Numbered from the stretch's first letter, positions 27,558 through 37,775 are shown. The stretch is 64,000 nucleotides of DNA from an uncultured Clostridia bacterium (GCA_948896235.1 CAQUUC010000003.1:129376-193375); one strand, 5' to 3'. Numbers and translations are program-made. The notes: a model not told the origin generated them from the sequence alone.

Positions 27558-28220
27558 TTAATTTTCCCTTTCGGGTTCTTTAGCCTCTATATCTTTTTCA
27601 TTATTATCTTCATTTTCTTCTATATATATCTGTTCATTATTTGTTTCTTCTTTTTTAGTATTCTCTTCTATCAAATCCTCTATTACTATTTGCTGATTTT
27701 CATCCATTCTATATCTTGGAAGGTCTGGTAATTCGTCTAGTCCAGAGTATCCAAACATTTTTAAGAAATTTTCAGTTGTTCTATAGGTAGTAGGTCTTCC
27801 TGGAGCATCTAATTTTCCAGCTTCTTCTATTAAATTATACTCTAATAGTTTATAAATAGTAGCATCTGAATTAACTCCTCTAATAGCTTCTATCTCCGCT
27901 CTTGTAATCCCTGAATTATATGCAATTATTGCAAGAGATTCTAGTGCTGCATTTGATAGATTAGGTTTATTACGTTTATCAAATATAGGATAAATATACT
28001 CATAATATTCTTTTTTAGTACACATTTGATATCCATCATTGATTTTTATAATCTCTATTCCCCTATTTTGATCTTCAAATTCTTGTCTCATACTTTCTAT
28101 TATTGTTATAACATCATCTCTACCTATTTCTAATGCTGAAACAAATTCATTTATCTTTATAACTCTTCCTGATGCAAATAAAATCGCTTCTATTATTCCT
28201 TTTACTTTTTCTATCTCCAT
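27558..28220 (-). CDS. scpB: Segregation and condensation protein ScpB
   Basis: ScpB pairs with ScpA and SMC to compact and segregate the chromosome. The 220-residue protein has two winged-helix domains: IIEAILFASGRVIKINEF (about 8-25), and the conserved LSNAALESLAIIAYNSGITRAEIEAIRGVN-type region ending in GRPTTYRTTENFLKMFG. An acidic low-complexity tail follows (about 180-220). scpA is not in the window. Intact; one sense CGG (GCG|GAG) out of phase. Confidence 0.94.
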   Translation of the reverse strand: MEIEKVKGIIEAILFASGRVIKINEFVSALEIGRDDVITIIESMRQEFEDQNRGIEIIKINDGYQMCTKKEYYEYIYPIFDKRNKPNLSNAALESLAIIAYNSGITRAEIEAIRGVNSDATIYKLLEYNLIEEAGKLDAPGRPTTYRTTENFLKMFGYSGLDELPDLPRYRMDENQQIVIEDLIEENTKKEETNNEQIYIEENEDNNEKDIEAKEPEREN

Positions 28221-28348
28221 ATAATACCTTCTCTTTTTTAATCTTCATATATTATTGCACGAAATGTTTACAGTGTCAAGAAATAGTTGTTGCACTTTTT
28301 ATTTTTGTATGATAGTATATAAATATATGAAAAGAGAGGGTGAATAAT

Positions 28349-28501
28349 ATGGATGATGCACCAAAACCAATACAAGTTGTTAATGGAAATGGAAAAGATT
28401 TAGATATTTCTCCTGTGTATAAACATTTATCTATACAAAAACCAAAAACTAAAGATGAAAGAAAAAAAGAAATTATTATACCTAAAGAAAAAAAGAAATA
28501 A
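28349..28501 (+). CDS. Small basic protein of unknown function (50 aa)
   Basis: ATG 28349 follows GAGAGGGTGA and ends at TAA 28501, immediately before a terminator. The product (MDDAPKPIQVVNGNGK, then LDISPVYKHLSIQKPK and a Lys-rich end) is hydrophilic and basic with no membrane segment. A TTGCAC -17- TAGTAT promoter is visible upstream (about 28284-28312). It looks like a real small gene because of its own promoter, ribosome site and terminator. The function is unknown. No CGG in it. Confidence 0.65.
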   Translation: MDDAPKPIQVVNGNGKDLDISPVYKHLSIQKPKTKDERKKEIIIPKEKKK

Positions 28502-28531
28502 GGGCTACATTAAGTTATGCCCTTATTTTTG
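28499..28531 (+). terminator. Terminator after the 50-aa gene
   Basis: aagggc / gccctt stem followed by atttttg. Confidence 0.7.
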
Positions 28532-28534
28532 TAT

Positions 28535-28568
28535 AAAAAAGAAGATGGTTTATACCATCTTCTTTAAT
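28535..28568. terminator. Hairpin after hup
   Basis: aagaagatggt / accatcttctt stem with A and T tracts on both sides; serves the minus-strand hup gene. Confidence 0.75.
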
Positions 28569-28600
28569 ATGAATTCATATTTTATATTCATTCACAAATC

Positions 28601-28879
28601 TTATTTTTTATTAACTAAATCTTTTAAAGCTTTTCCTGCTTTGAAAACTGGAGCTTTAGATGCTGGTATTTTGATTTCTTCTTTAGTTTGTGGGTTTCTT
28701 CCTTTTCTAGCTGCTCTTTTTCTTACTTCAAAAGAACCAAATCCAACTAATTGTACTTTGTCTCCTTTTACTAATGATTCTGTTACAACGTCAACAAAAG
28801 CATTAACTGTTGCTTCAGCACTTTTTTTTGTGTCTCCTGTTTTAGCAGCTATAGCTGCGATTAAATCTGATTTGTTCAT
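28601..28879 (-). CDS. hup: HU-type DNA-binding protein
   Basis: A 92-residue nucleoid protein. It has [15 protein letters not shown] at the start, the beta-arm region with [24 protein letters not shown] and the C-terminal helix [11 protein letters not shown]. It bends and compacts DNA as a dimer. The ATG follows a strong AGGAGGT. Codon use suggests high expression. No CGG in sense. Confidence 0.97.
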   Translation of the reverse strand: MNKSDLIAAIAAKTGDTKKSAEATVNAFVDVVTESLVKGDKVQLVGFGSFEVRKRAARKGRNPQTKEEIKIPASKAPVFKAGKALKDLVNKK

Positions 28880-29041
28880 TAAAATTACCTCCTAAAAGTT
28901 TTGTTTTTATGTAGCTTTTTTCATCTACAATATATTTATTCGCCAAAATTATTTAAAATCCCTCTTTTTTTTATTTATTTTTTCTTTTAATCCCTAGATG
29001 TTCTAAGCTAAAGTGGTTTTTTGGCAAAAAGTTAAGTTTTT

Positions 29042-30681
29042 TTATATGGTTTTTTCTTCCTTATAAATTCCAATTTTTTCAAGTAATTTGTATATCTTTT
29101 GTCCGTAAGGAATCATGTGTATTTCCTCTTTTGTAAATATTTTTAATGTTACAATTGCTAGTATATAAACTATTACAGCACTTACTATTGCTAATATTGT
29201 GGCAACTTTTCCTGAAAATATACCACTAATTCCTAAATATATTGAATAAGAACATACTGACATAATTATTGTAGCTAAAATAGGTTTAAATATATATTTC
29301 GAAAATCTGAATTTTATATCCATATTTTTCTTTAAAACTATAAATCCTATAACACATGCAATTAAATTGCAAAAGATAGTTCCAATTGCTGCACCATTTA
29401 CTCCTATAGCTGGTATTTTTATTAATACTATATTAAGTACTAATTTAACAACAACTCCGTACACTAAATGCAATTGCAGGCACCATTACTTTTCCTAAAC
29501 CTTGAAGTGCTCCATTTATAGTTTGTGCAAGTACTGTAAATATTATTGCAATTGAACTAATTTGTAACAATGTTGCTCCTGCTGCTTGTGCTGGAAATAA
29601 TAATTTTAATATTTGCTCTGCAAATACAAACATTCCTGCAGTACATGGAAGTCCTATTAATATAGTAACTAAAACTGAAAAACCAACTCTTTTATTTGCA
29701 GTACTCATATCATTTTTCGCTCTTGCAAATGAAATTGCAGGAACTAGTGCTGTTGCAAATGCTATGTTAAATGATAATGGAAGTGATGTTAATGTGTCTA
29801 CTTTTCCACTTAAAATTCCATACTGTATTTTTGCTTCAGCCTCACTCATAAAATTACTTAATCCTCTTACTACTGTTGTAGAATCAATATTTTTATTTAT
29901 TGAAGATAATATTGCACTTAATGAAATTGGTGCTGCAACATATAATATTTTTTTTACAACACTAAATATACTCTCTTTTTTGGTTATAACATTTGGAGCA
30001 TTTACATTTAGTGTTCTATTATTTTTATAAAAAATAAATAAGTATATAAAACTTCCGTATTGTAGCAACTGTTGTTGCAAGATTTGCTCCAGCAGCCATT
30101 ATAGTAGTATTGATTCCAGTAGCAATTACTACTAATTCAACTAGCAATATTGTAAATACTGTTTTAAATATTTGTTCTAAGGTTTGTGAATTTGCTGTTA
30201 CTTTTAATGTTCCATTACCATTAAAATACCCTCTAATAACACAAATTAATGCTACAAAAAATATTGATGGTGATAATGCAACAAGTGTCATTTCTGCTTC
30301 TGGTATTTTTAGAATTACATTTGAAATATAATGTGCTCCTAAAAATAATATCATTGTTCCTACAAAGCCTAAAATTCCAAAAATAAAAAATGCAATTTTA
30401 AAAATCCTATTAGCTCCTTTGTTATCTCCTAGTGCTATTCTTTCTGATACAAGTTTAGATATAGCATTTGGTACACCTACAGAAGAAAGAGTTAATAATA
30501 GAGAATAAATATAAAATCCAGAACTATATATAGCATTACCTTCATCTCCAAAACCTTCTCTATTAGTTAAATACATTTTATATACTAAACCTAATAGTTT
30601 AATTAGCACTTGAGAAAACATCATAGCAAAAACACCTTGCATAAAGCTTTCTTTTTTATATGTTCTTTTTTCTTTTGCCAT
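29042..30681 (-). CDS. SpoVB/MurJ-like polysaccharide flippase, with two CGG +1 recoding sites
   Basis: A polytopic MOP-superfamily exporter, probably a lipid-linked oligosaccharide flippase (SpoVB, YtgP or YkvU type). Conventionally it is cut into three frames. With shifts at 30055-30057 and 29457-29459 it is one protein of 545 residues with about 14 membrane segments, the family's normal size. Visible features: FMQGVFAMMFSQVLIKLLGLVYKMYLT at the start, SSVGVPNAISKLVSE, an RGYFNG loop, and AINGALQGLGKVMVPAIAFSVG then VVVKLVLNIVLI across the second site. The glycine before VVVK is common in the family. Confidence 0.9.
29457..29459 (-). other. CGG +1 recoding site 2 in the SpoVB-like gene
   Basis: In-frame CGG after GTA. 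Gives GGA (Gly408). Zero frame stops four codons on. Confidence 0.93.
30055..30057 (-). other. CGG +1 recoding site 1 in the SpoVB-like gene
   Basis: In-frame CGG after ATA. Gives GGA (Gly209). Confidence 0.93.
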
Positions 30682-30883
30682 ATTTCTTTCCTTTCAATAC
30701 TATCTTTTTATTTTTTAATTATATTAATAATAGCTACAACATTCAAGTAATTTTTATGATTTTTTATAATTATATTATAATATGTAGCTTTTAGAAGGTT
30801 TTTTAACACTTTTTCTTCAAATACTCTTGTTTTTTTTACAATTTTGTAGGATAATATATATTGTAGGATTTTATGAGAAAGCG

Positions 30884-33199
30884 GTGAAAAACGTGTTAAA
30901 GAAAATAGATAAATTTTTAAAATGGTTAGGAACAGATAGAAACACCTTCGTTACATTCATTTTAACTCTAGCTACTGTTTATGTAATGGTAGATAGAATT
31001 GCAGAAATGCTTATATTGTTCTTTACTGGTATAGGCGTTTCATATTGGGGACCAATTACATATACTTTTGCACTTGCATGTCCTGTTTTTGCATTTTTAT
31101 TTTCAGGATCATCAAGTTTTGCAAAATCATATAAATTGAAATTAACATTTTTATATGTATATTGTATTGCATTATATGTAGTTGGAATTTCTATGGCTGT
31201 ACAGTGGATTAATGGTGCATTATGGATGTTACTAATTTCTGTTCCAAACTACACAGGCATAGTTACTGAATTTTCACATCTAATTAGGCCTGCATTTCAA
31301 GCATTAGCAATATATTTACCACTTATTACTTTTTATCCTTTATTTAAATGGTTATTTACATTTGTTAATGAATCAAAGGATATGAGAGATGGTATCAACG
31401 ATTATGCTGGAATTGATTTATCAGATAAAAGTGCTGGTATGGGTCCATATACTTGTGAAAATATTCTTTGTAGAGATAAAATCAAAGGACATATTGCCAA
31501 AATTGCAGAAACAAGGAGGTTTTCTCCTACTTTAATTGTAGGTATCTCTGGAACAGGTAAAACAGCAATGGTATTTGAACCAATGATTGCAAGAGACATT
31601 GAAAAGAAATATTTCTTTAAAGAAGTATCAAAAGAAATGGGATTTACAGCATTAAAAACTGGAATAGCACATTTAAATCGTCCTTATAATAACGATTATT
31701 TAAATGAAAATTTTACTTTAGATATGTTAACACCAACTGAAGGAAAAGAAAAATTATATAAAGCTTATATGAAAAAAATGATTTATAGTGAAAGTTCAAA
31801 AGGAATCATTTATAGAACTTTAGGAATTACTCACATATCACCAGATATAGAATCAACAAATCATATGATAGAAGTAGCAGAGAATTTTGGAATACATTAT
31901 AATCTAATCGATCCTAATGATTCTCGTTCAATTGGATTAAATCCATTTACATATGAACCAGCATATGCAGCTGTTGCTATTTCAACTATATTAAAAGGAA
32001 TGTATAAACAAAACCAAGTTGGTGAAGAAGAATCTTTTATGATTAATTCTTCAATACAAGCTGTTGAGAATCTATCTATATTATTAAAAGTAATGTACCC
32101 AATACTTCATAATGGAGATTTACCAAATCTTGAAGATATGCTTAAAATGTTAAATGATTTTGATTTAGTTGAAGATATGTGTAAAAAAATGGAACAAATT
32201 CCAGAGCTTGCAGAAGAATATTCTTTACAAATAGGATATTTTAAAAAGCATTTTTATAAAGAAAATAATAGATCAGATACTGAACGTTTTGTATATTCTG
32301 CTATTACACAACTTGATAATCTATTACGTATTGGTAGTGTAAGAAGTATATTGTGTAATAGAGTAAACAATATAGATTTTGATAAAATGCTTAGTAATGG
32401 AGAGGTAACCTTTGTATGTACAAGAAGAGGTGATTTAGGAGGTGCTCATCTTTCATTTGGATTATTCTTTATTTTACTTATGCAATTTGCTGTACTAAGA
32501 CGTCCTGGAAATGAAAATTCGAGAATACCTAACTTCTTATATGTAGATGATTTCCCAGATTATATAAGTTCTGCAACAGAACCATTATTTACTATATATA
32601 GAAAATACCATGTAGGAACTATTATTTCTACACAGAACCTTACTTCTCTTGGTTCTCGTGCAACCAAATATCGTGATCTTATAATGTCAAATGCTACATC
32701 TAAGTTGGTTTTTGGTGGTGTCACTCGTGAGGAAAGTGAAATATGGCAAAAAGAATTTGGAGACCATAGAGAGTGGAAATTACAATGGGCATATAATACT
32801 GATAAAATCGCTTACGATTCTAAAATTAGTAGTCCTAAATGGGATTGGAAAGAAAACATTGCATCTGGAAAATTACAAGCATTAAAATTTAAAGATTGTG
32901 CTTATATAATTAAAGATTTGAAAGGTAGAAATAACTATGGTGATGGTAAAGTTGACTTTTTAGAAGCAAAATACAAAGAACCACATTCTACAAAGAAATA
33001 TGATTTCTCTAAATTTACAAATGGTATTGCAGAGGAACAATCTGCTGTAAGTAAAAAGAAAAAAATAGATTTAACAAAAATAGATTATTCAACTGATGCA
33101 CAAGGAGATATAGACCCAATAAAACTAGATAATTCAGATTCAAAATTTTTGTTTAATAATGAAGATGCAATTGTATTTGATTTCAAAAAAGGAAATTAA
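30884..33199 (+). CDS. VirD4/TraG-like membrane ATPase (type IV coupling protein-like)
   Basis: About 771 residues. The N-terminal third has four to five membrane segments. An ATPase core follows: Walker A in GISGTGKTAM, Walker B in PNFLYVDDFPDY, and the RecA-like TIISTQNLTSLGSRA segment with sensor residues, as in TraG/VirD4 coupling proteins that feed DNA to type IV secretion. No relaxase, VirB4 or pilin lies nearby, so the context is unusual. Several starts are possible (TTG 30827, GTG 30884, GTG 30893); I use GTG 30884. There is no in-frame CGG across the gene. Confidence 0.8.
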   Translation: MKNVLKKIDKFLKWLGTDRNTFVTFILTLATVYVMVDRIAEMLILFFTGIGVSYWGPITYTFALACPVFAFLFSGSSSFAKSYKLKLTFLYVYCIALYVVGISMAVQWINGALWMLLISVPNYTGIVTEFSHLIRPAFQALAIYLPLITFYPLFKWLFTFVNESKDMRDGINDYAGIDLSDKSAGMGPYTCENILCRDKIKGHIAKIAETRRFSPTLIVGISGTGKTAMVFEPMIARDIEKKYFFKEVSKEMGFTALKTGIAHLNRPYNNDYLNENFTLDMLTPTEGKEKLYKAYMKKMIYSESSKGIIYRTLGITHISPDIESTNHMIEVAENFGIHYNLIDPNDSRSIGLNPFTYEPAYAAVAISTILKGMYKQNQVGEEESFMINSSIQAVENLSILLKVMYPILHNGDLPNLEDMLKMLNDFDLVEDMCKKMEQIPELAEEYSLQIGYFKKHFYKENNRSDTERFVYSAITQLDNLLRIGSVRSILCNRVNNIDFDKMLSNGEVTFVCTRRGDLGGAHLSFGLFFILLMQFAVLRRPGNENSRIPNFLYVDDFPDYISSATEPLFTIYRKYHVGTIISTQNLTSLGSRATKYRDLIMSNATSKLVFGGVTREESEIWQKEFGDHREWKLQWAYNTDKIAYDSKISSPKWDWKENIASGKLQALKFKDCAYIIKDLKGRNNYGDGKVDFLEAKYKEPHSTKKYDFSKFTNGIAEEQSAVSKKKKIDLTKIDYSTDAQGDIDPIKLDNSDSKFLFNNEDAIVFDFKKGN

Positions 33200-33208
33200 A
33201 ATTAAACA

Positions 33209-33243
33209 AAAACCACACTAGCTTATATAGTATAGTGTGGTTT
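33209..33243 (+). terminator. Terminator after the VirD4-like gene
   Basis: aaaccacacta / tatagtgtggttt stem. Confidence 0.75.
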
Positions 33244-33300
33244 ATTATAATTTGATTTTTATTATTTGTTCTTGTCTTATTTTAGTATTAGACTGTATAA

Positions 33301-33338
33301 AGAAACTAGGAGCTACTTTTGGTAACTCCTAGTTTTTT
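33301..33338. terminator. Hairpin after the winged-helix gene
   Basis: aaactaggag / ctcctagtttttt stem, between convergent genes. Confidence 0.7.
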
Positions 33339-34275
33339 AATCTAATAATTTAAGTTCCACTTCTTCTACTTTATATTTATTAGTTACTTCATCTAATCTA
33401 AATTCAACTAATGTTTTTGCTAGTGTTTCGTTATTTTGTCTTAAATCTGTTGTAAAGTATAATTTTATTTGTGGTATTTCTAACCCATTTGTTACTATTG
33501 TTTTAAAACTTTCAACCATATTTTTCTCATCTTCACATACAAAGATTAATTGTGGCATTGCACTAAATCCAGAATCTCCTTGTAAAAAGTTTTGATAGAA
33601 ATCTTTATATAAATTCATTTTATCAACTAACTTTTTCTCCCACTCTTCTTCTCTTCTTATTACTTCAAATAAGAAAATAATTGATTTATTATTCTTAGTT
33701 AATTTTACACTTCCACCTGTTGCTTTAAATGTTTTTCCAAGTGTTTTTGCTGTAATTTGTGGTTTTACTGTATATTCATCAAATGCTTTTACTTTTCTTA
33801 AATACGCTAAAATTGTCTGATTTCCAGCTAATCTCTTCTTTATCATTGCAACTGGTTTTGTATTATCTGTTGGTTGCCATTTACATTCAATTTCTTTTGA
33901 ATTTAGTAAATATTTCCCCATTTTTTCTAGACAATATATTCTATATATACCTTTTCCTTCCTCTGAAGAAAAATAATATCTTGTTAAAATTTTTGATTTT
34001 ACTAATTGCTCTAATTTATTATTTAACTTATCTTGAGATTTGTAATCTATACCTTTCCAAGATAATATTTGGCATAATTGTCTTGAGGTTATAAATTCAA
34101 ATTCATTAACAATTTCTAATATTTTAAAATGTAAATCCCCTATATGTCCTATGTTTATCTTATGTACAATTTGATTCATAGATACATATCCATCTTTTCC
34201 ATCAAATACTTTTATTTCACCCTCTCTAATTGCAAATGGTGAATTTTTCGCTTCAATTTGGTTATCTTCAACCAT
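33337..34275 (-). CDS. Winged-helix protein resembling replication-relaxation proteins
   Basis: A 312-residue soluble protein. Residues about 45-130 look like a winged-helix DNA-binding region (FKILEIVNEFEFITSRQLCQIL, LEQLVKSKILTRYYF). The rest resembles the nuclease-like C-terminal part of replication-relaxation family proteins that accompany mobile elements (RREEEWEKKLVDKMNLYKDF, LIFVCEDEKNM). The assignment is by general resemblance only. It is convergent with the VirD4-like ATPase, which may make the two a functional pair or remnants of an integrative element. Confidence 0.5.
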   Translation of the reverse strand: MVEDNQIEAKNSPFAIREGEIKVFDGKDGYVSMNQIVHKINIGHIGDLHFKILEIVNEFEFITSRQLCQILSWKGIDYKSQDKLNNKLEQLVKSKILTRYYFSSEEGKGIYRIYCLEKMGKYLLNSKEIECKWQPTDNTKPVAMIKKRLAGNQTILAYLRKVKAFDEYTVKPQITAKTLGKTFKATGGSVKLTKNNKSIIFLFEVIRREEEWEKKLVDKMNLYKDFYQNFLQGDSGFSAMPQLIFVCEDEKNMVESFKTIVTNGLEIPQIKLYFTTDLRQNNETLAKTLVEFRLDEVTNKYKVEEVELKLLD

Positions 34276-34290
34276 ATTAAACTCCTCCTT

Positions 34291-35094
34291 TTAAACAAAA
34301 ACTAATTTTACTTTTTTCTTTTCAGGAATAATCTTTCTAATGCTTACATCTACAAGTTGTCCATATTTTAAATTTTCTTTATAATCTGCAAGTCCTACTA
34401 AGTTTGGTTTTAGTTCTATAAATATACCATTTTTTTGTTTTTCTTCTTCTCTTACTATTCCTTGCACGATATCTCCTTCTTGATACCCTTTAATGTTTTC
34501 TTCCCAAGTACCAAAAAGTTCTTTATATGATAGAAGTACTCTTTCATTACTTCTATCTATATATTTTATCATAATATTTATCTTTTGTCCAATTTTGAAT
34601 CTTTCTTCTGGTGTTCTTATTCTTGCAACTGAAATATCTTCTATATGAAGTAGCCCCACTACTCCACCACCAATTTCAACAAATACTCCATATGGCCTAA
34701 TATTTTTTACAATTCCCTTTACTATCATACCAACCGCTAAGTCTTCTGTAACCCATTTAAGTGCATCTTTTCCTACTGCTTTTCTAGATAAAATTGCATA
34801 ATCTTCTTTTTTAATATCTTTTACCTTAAATTGTACAATTTTATTAATTTTGCTTACACAAATATTAGGTTTAGGAAAACCCGTTTCATCAATATTAATT
34901 GCTTCAACTTCTTCTCTTGGTATAATTCCTTTTATATTGTTTCCAAGATCAACATATAGATTATAATTTGAGTCACACCTAGTTACCCTTCCATCTATAA
35001 TACTACCATTTTGAAAAGCAGTATTAAGTTCAAATGGTGTAATTGGCTTACATTCCTCATTCCATCCCTCTGGAAAAAATCTTTGGCAATCCAT
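34291..35094 (-). CDS. S1 RNA-binding domain protein
   Basis: About 267 residues with an N-terminal S1-like motif (GSIIDGRVTRCDSNYNLYVDLG), a strong central S1 domain (GMIVKGIVKNIRPYGVFVEIGGGVVGLLHIEDIS) and a third S1-type segment (GDIVQGIVREEEKQKNGIFIELKPN). This layout resembles short ribosomal protein S1 homologues of Clostridia. It may assist translation initiation or RNA turnover. I chose ATG 35094, five bases after AAGGGTGA; GTG 35103 is also in frame. It lies 15 bases upstream of the winged-helix gene. Confidence 0.82.
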   Translation of the reverse strand: MDCQRFFPEGWNEECKPITPFELNTAFQNGSIIDGRVTRCDSNYNLYVDLGNNIKGIIPREEVEAINIDETGFPKPNICVSKINKIVQFKVKDIKKEDYAILSRKAVGKDALKWVTEDLAVGMIVKGIVKNIRPYGVFVEIGGGVVGLLHIEDISVARIRTPEERFKIGQKINIMIKYIDRSNERVLLSYKELFGTWEENIKGYQEGDIVQGIVREEEKQKNGIFIELKPNLVGLADYKENLKYGQLVDVSIRKIIPEKKKVKLVFV

Positions 35095-35185
35095 ACATAT
35101 CACCCTTTTCTTTCGTAACTATCATCATTATATATATAATTTTTTTAGTTGTAAATAGATTATATTAAGAAACTAGCACAAATAT

Positions 35186-35929
35186 CTAATTAAAACTTTC
35201 TACTTCTTTTTTAGTTAAATATCTCCACTCACCTATTTTTAAATCTTTTACCTTTAACTTTCCTATTTTACTTCTATGTAATGCAATTACTTTATATCCT
35301 ACCGCTTCACACATCTTTCTTACTTCTCTATTTTTACCTTCATGTATTGTTATTTCTATTCTAGATATTCTCTTTTCATAATCTATTTTTAATATTTTTA
35401 CTTTAGCTGGTTTTGTAATATAATCTTCTATTGCTACTCCATTCTCGAGCTTTTCTATAGCTTCATTTTGTATAATTCCTGATAATGTTGCCACATATGT
35501 TTTTTCTATTTCATATTTAGGATGTGTCACTTTATATACAAATTCTCCATCGTTTGTTAATATTAATGCACCTGAAGTATACATATCTAATCTTCCTACT
35601 GGTACTATTCTTTCTTTTACTCCTTTTATTAAATCTATTACAGTCTGCCTTTCAAATTGGTCTTTTACTGTTGTTACATAACCTATTGGTTTATTTAATA
35701 ATATATATACCTTATCATTTTTTTTACTATTTTCTATTCTTTTTCCATTATATTCAACAATATCTTTAGAAGGCTTTACCTTTACACCCAATTCAGTAAT
35801 TATTTTTTCATTCACTTTTACAAGTCCATTACTAATATATTCTTCACATTTTCTTCTTGAGTCCACTCCACAATCTGCCATATATTTTTGTAATCTTATT
35901 TCTTCATCTTTGTATTCCTCATTTTTCAT
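35186..35929 (-). CDS. Pseudouridine synthase, RluB/RsuA family
   Basis: A 247-residue enzyme. The N-terminal S4 domain is IRLQKYMADCGVDSRRKCEEYI. The catalytic motif is PVGRLDMYTSGALILTNDG, with the active Asp in GRLD. The C-terminal part has IHEGKNREVRKMCEAVGYKV. RluB-type enzymes modify 23S rRNA near the decoding and peptidyl-transfer regions. Intact; one sense CGG (GCG|GTA) out of phase. Confidence 0.92.
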   Translation of the reverse strand: MKNEEYKDEEIRLQKYMADCGVDSRRKCEEYISNGLVKVNEKIITELGVKVKPSKDIVEYNGKRIENSKKNDKVYILLNKPIGYVTTVKDQFERQTVIDLIKGVKERIVPVGRLDMYTSGALILTNDGEFVYKVTHPKYEIEKTYVATLSGIIQNEAIEKLENGVAIEDYITKPAKVKILKIDYEKRISRIEITIHEGKNREVRKMCEAVGYKVIALHRSKIGKLKVKDLKIGEWRYLTKKEVESFN

Positions 35930-36020
35930 TAGTTACTATTCACTTCCAATTCTTCCAATTTTATGTAACAAAAAATTTATTTTTTCATATAATACTTATG
36001 CAAACTTTGTTATTATTCTT

Positions 36021-36093
36021 CTTTGTATACCTAGGGATACAAAGTTTATATAGATTTCATTTGCTCAGGCATTTAATATTTATTTGTCTGAGC
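36021..36093 (-). terminator. Two hairpins after rluD
   Basis: ctttgtat/atacaaag (36021-36044) and tgctcag/ctgagca (36062-36093) stems between rluB and rluD. Confidence 0.5.
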
Positions 36094-36098
36094 AGATA

Positions 36099-37001
36099 CT
36101 ATTTTAGCTTATTTAGCACTTCTTCAAAATATTCTGGTAATGGTGCTTCTAAGTTTAATTCTTTATTTGTTATAGGATGGTTAAAAACTAAGTTTTTAGC
36201 ATGAAGCATTTGTCCTGTTACTCCAAATGGATTTTTTCCATTTGAATAAACTGCATCTCCTACTACTGGATAACCAATATGAGACATATGTACTCTAATC
36301 TGATGTGTTCTTCCTGTCTCTATTTTTATTTCTAGTAAAGTGTAATTTTCATATCTTTTTATTACTTTAAAATGTGTAATTGCATTTTTTCCATTTTTTG
36401 ATACTGCCATTTTCTTTCTATCTTTTGTAGATCTTCCTATTGGCATATTAATTGTTGCTTCATTTTCTTTTACAATTCCTCTAACTAATGCTATATATGT
36501 TTTATTTACTTCATGATTTTTTATTTGTTCACTTAAAGTTATATGTGCTTTATCATTTTTTGCAATAATTATTAGTCCTGAGGTGTCTTTATCTAATCTA
36601 TGTACAATTCCTGGTCTTATTTCTCCACCTATCCCAGATAAAGAATCCTTGCAAATATTCATTATTGCATTTACTAAAGTTCCATCTGGATTACCATTTG
36701 CTGGATGTACAACTAGTCCTTTTTGTTTATTTACTACAATAATATCATTATCTTCATATATAATGTCTAAAGGTATCTCTTGTGCTTCTAAAGATATTTC
36801 TTTTGCTTCAATTTCCCCTACTTGAATTTTATCTCCAAGTTCTACTTTATATGATGCTTTTGCTTTTTTATCATTTATAAAAATTTTATCTGCTTCAATT
36901 AGTCTTTGTATATTGGTTCTAGATAAATCTGTATATTTTAAAGCAATTGCTTTATCAAGTCTTAATCCTGCATATTTTTCTTCAACAACAAATTCTTTCA
37001 C
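36099..37001 (-). CDS. Pseudouridine synthase, RluD family
   Basis: A 300-residue enzyme: N-terminal S4 domain (GLRLDKAIALKYTDLSRTNIQRLI), then the RluA-type catalytic domain with HRLDKDTSGLIIIAK (catalytic Asp) and the C-terminal GRTHQIRVHMSHIGYPVVGD. RluD modifies helix 69 of 23S rRNA at the subunit interface, which affects ribosome function. It is the first of a compact group with tagA-like and lspA genes upstream (15- and 3-base gaps). Intact, with no CGG in sense. Confidence 0.93.
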   Translation of the reverse strand: MKEFVVEEKYAGLRLDKAIALKYTDLSRTNIQRLIEADKIFINDKKAKASYKVELGDKIQVGEIEAKEISLEAQEIPLDIIYEDNDIIVVNKQKGLVVHPANGNPDGTLVNAIMNICKDSLSGIGGEIRPGIVHRLDKDTSGLIIIAKNDKAHITLSEQIKNHEVNKTYIALVRGIVKENEATINMPIGRSTKDRKKMAVSKNGKNAITHFKVIKRYENYTLLEIKIETGRTHQIRVHMSHIGYPVVGDAVYSNGKNPFGVTGQMLHAKNLVFNHPITNKELNLEAPLPEYFEEVLNKLK

Positions 37002-37016
37002 TTTACTCTCCTTGCT

Positions 37017-37772
37017 TTATTTACTAAATCTTCCTTTTGTTTTATCTTTTGCAAACATTACTTTAAATAAATATACTGGCAACACTAACTGTCTCTTTAT
37101 TCTTCTTGGTTCTCTACACAATCTCCAAAACCATTCCATACCAATTTTTTGTACCCACACTGGAGCTCGTTTTATTTTTCCTGCTTCATAATCATAAGTC
37201 CCACCTTGTCCTGCTGCCACATCAACTTTTAATTCACCTTTATGTTCCTTTATCCATTTTTCTTGTCTTGGTGCACCAAGTGCTACAAATAGTACATTGG
37301 GTTGTAAGGTATTAATTTCTTTTATTATCTCTCTTTCCTCATTTTCATCAAAATACCCATTATGTACTCCCACAATATTTACATTTGGGAATAACTTTTC
37401 TAAATTTTCTTTTGTCTTTTCTGGTATTCCTGGTTCTCCTCCTAGCAAGTATATCGAATATCCCTTTTCATTCGAAAGTTCTATTATCTTTCTAAAATAA
37501 CTTTGACCTGGTATTCTTTCTTTAAAAAATTTCTTTTGTAATTTCGCACCAATCATTACACCAATACTGTCTGGAGTTGATAGACTTGATTCTTGTAATA
37601 AATCAAAAAATTCTTTATCTTTCTGAGCCATCATTATAAATTCTACATTTGGAGCAAATACCATTTTACAGGTCTTATTACTTTCTTTTATTAGTTTTTC
37701 TGTTATATCCCCAGCTTCATCCCTAGTTATATTATCTACCTGAACTCCTAATATTGTTATTGTATCTCTCAT
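37017..37772 (-). CDS. WecG/TagA/CpsF-family glycosyltransferase
   Basis: A 251-residue enzyme of GT family 26. Characteristic segments are VFAPNVEFIMMAQKD, LLQESSLSTPDSIGVMIGAKL, YLLGGEPGIPEKTKENL and LFVALGAPRQEKWIKEH, with the C-terminal GGTYDYEAGKIKRAPVWVQKIGMEWFWRL-type region. TagA transfers ManNAc to undecaprenyl-PP-GlcNAc for wall teichoic acid linkage. WecG and CpsF relatives act on other polymers, so the acceptor is uncertain. Four-base gap from lspA. Confidence 0.9.
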   Translation of the reverse strand: MRDTITILGVQVDNITRDEAGDITEKLIKESNKTCKMVFAPNVEFIMMAQKDKEFFDLLQESSLSTPDSIGVMIGAKLQKKFFKERIPGQSYFRKIIELSNEKGYSIYLLGGEPGIPEKTKENLEKLFPNVNIVGVHNGYFDENEEREIIKEINTLQPNVLFVALGAPRQEKWIKEHKGELKVDVAAGQGGTYDYEAGKIKRAPVWVQKIGMEWFWRLCREPRRIKRQLVLPVYLFKVMFAKDKTKGRFSK

Positions 37773-37775
37773 ATC

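Noticed and set aside
30874..30886. ATG-AGA-AAG-CGG start with recoding for the VirD4-like gene
   Set aside because: Shifting +1 at that CGG does not enter the ATPase frame and soon stops. GTG starts fit better.
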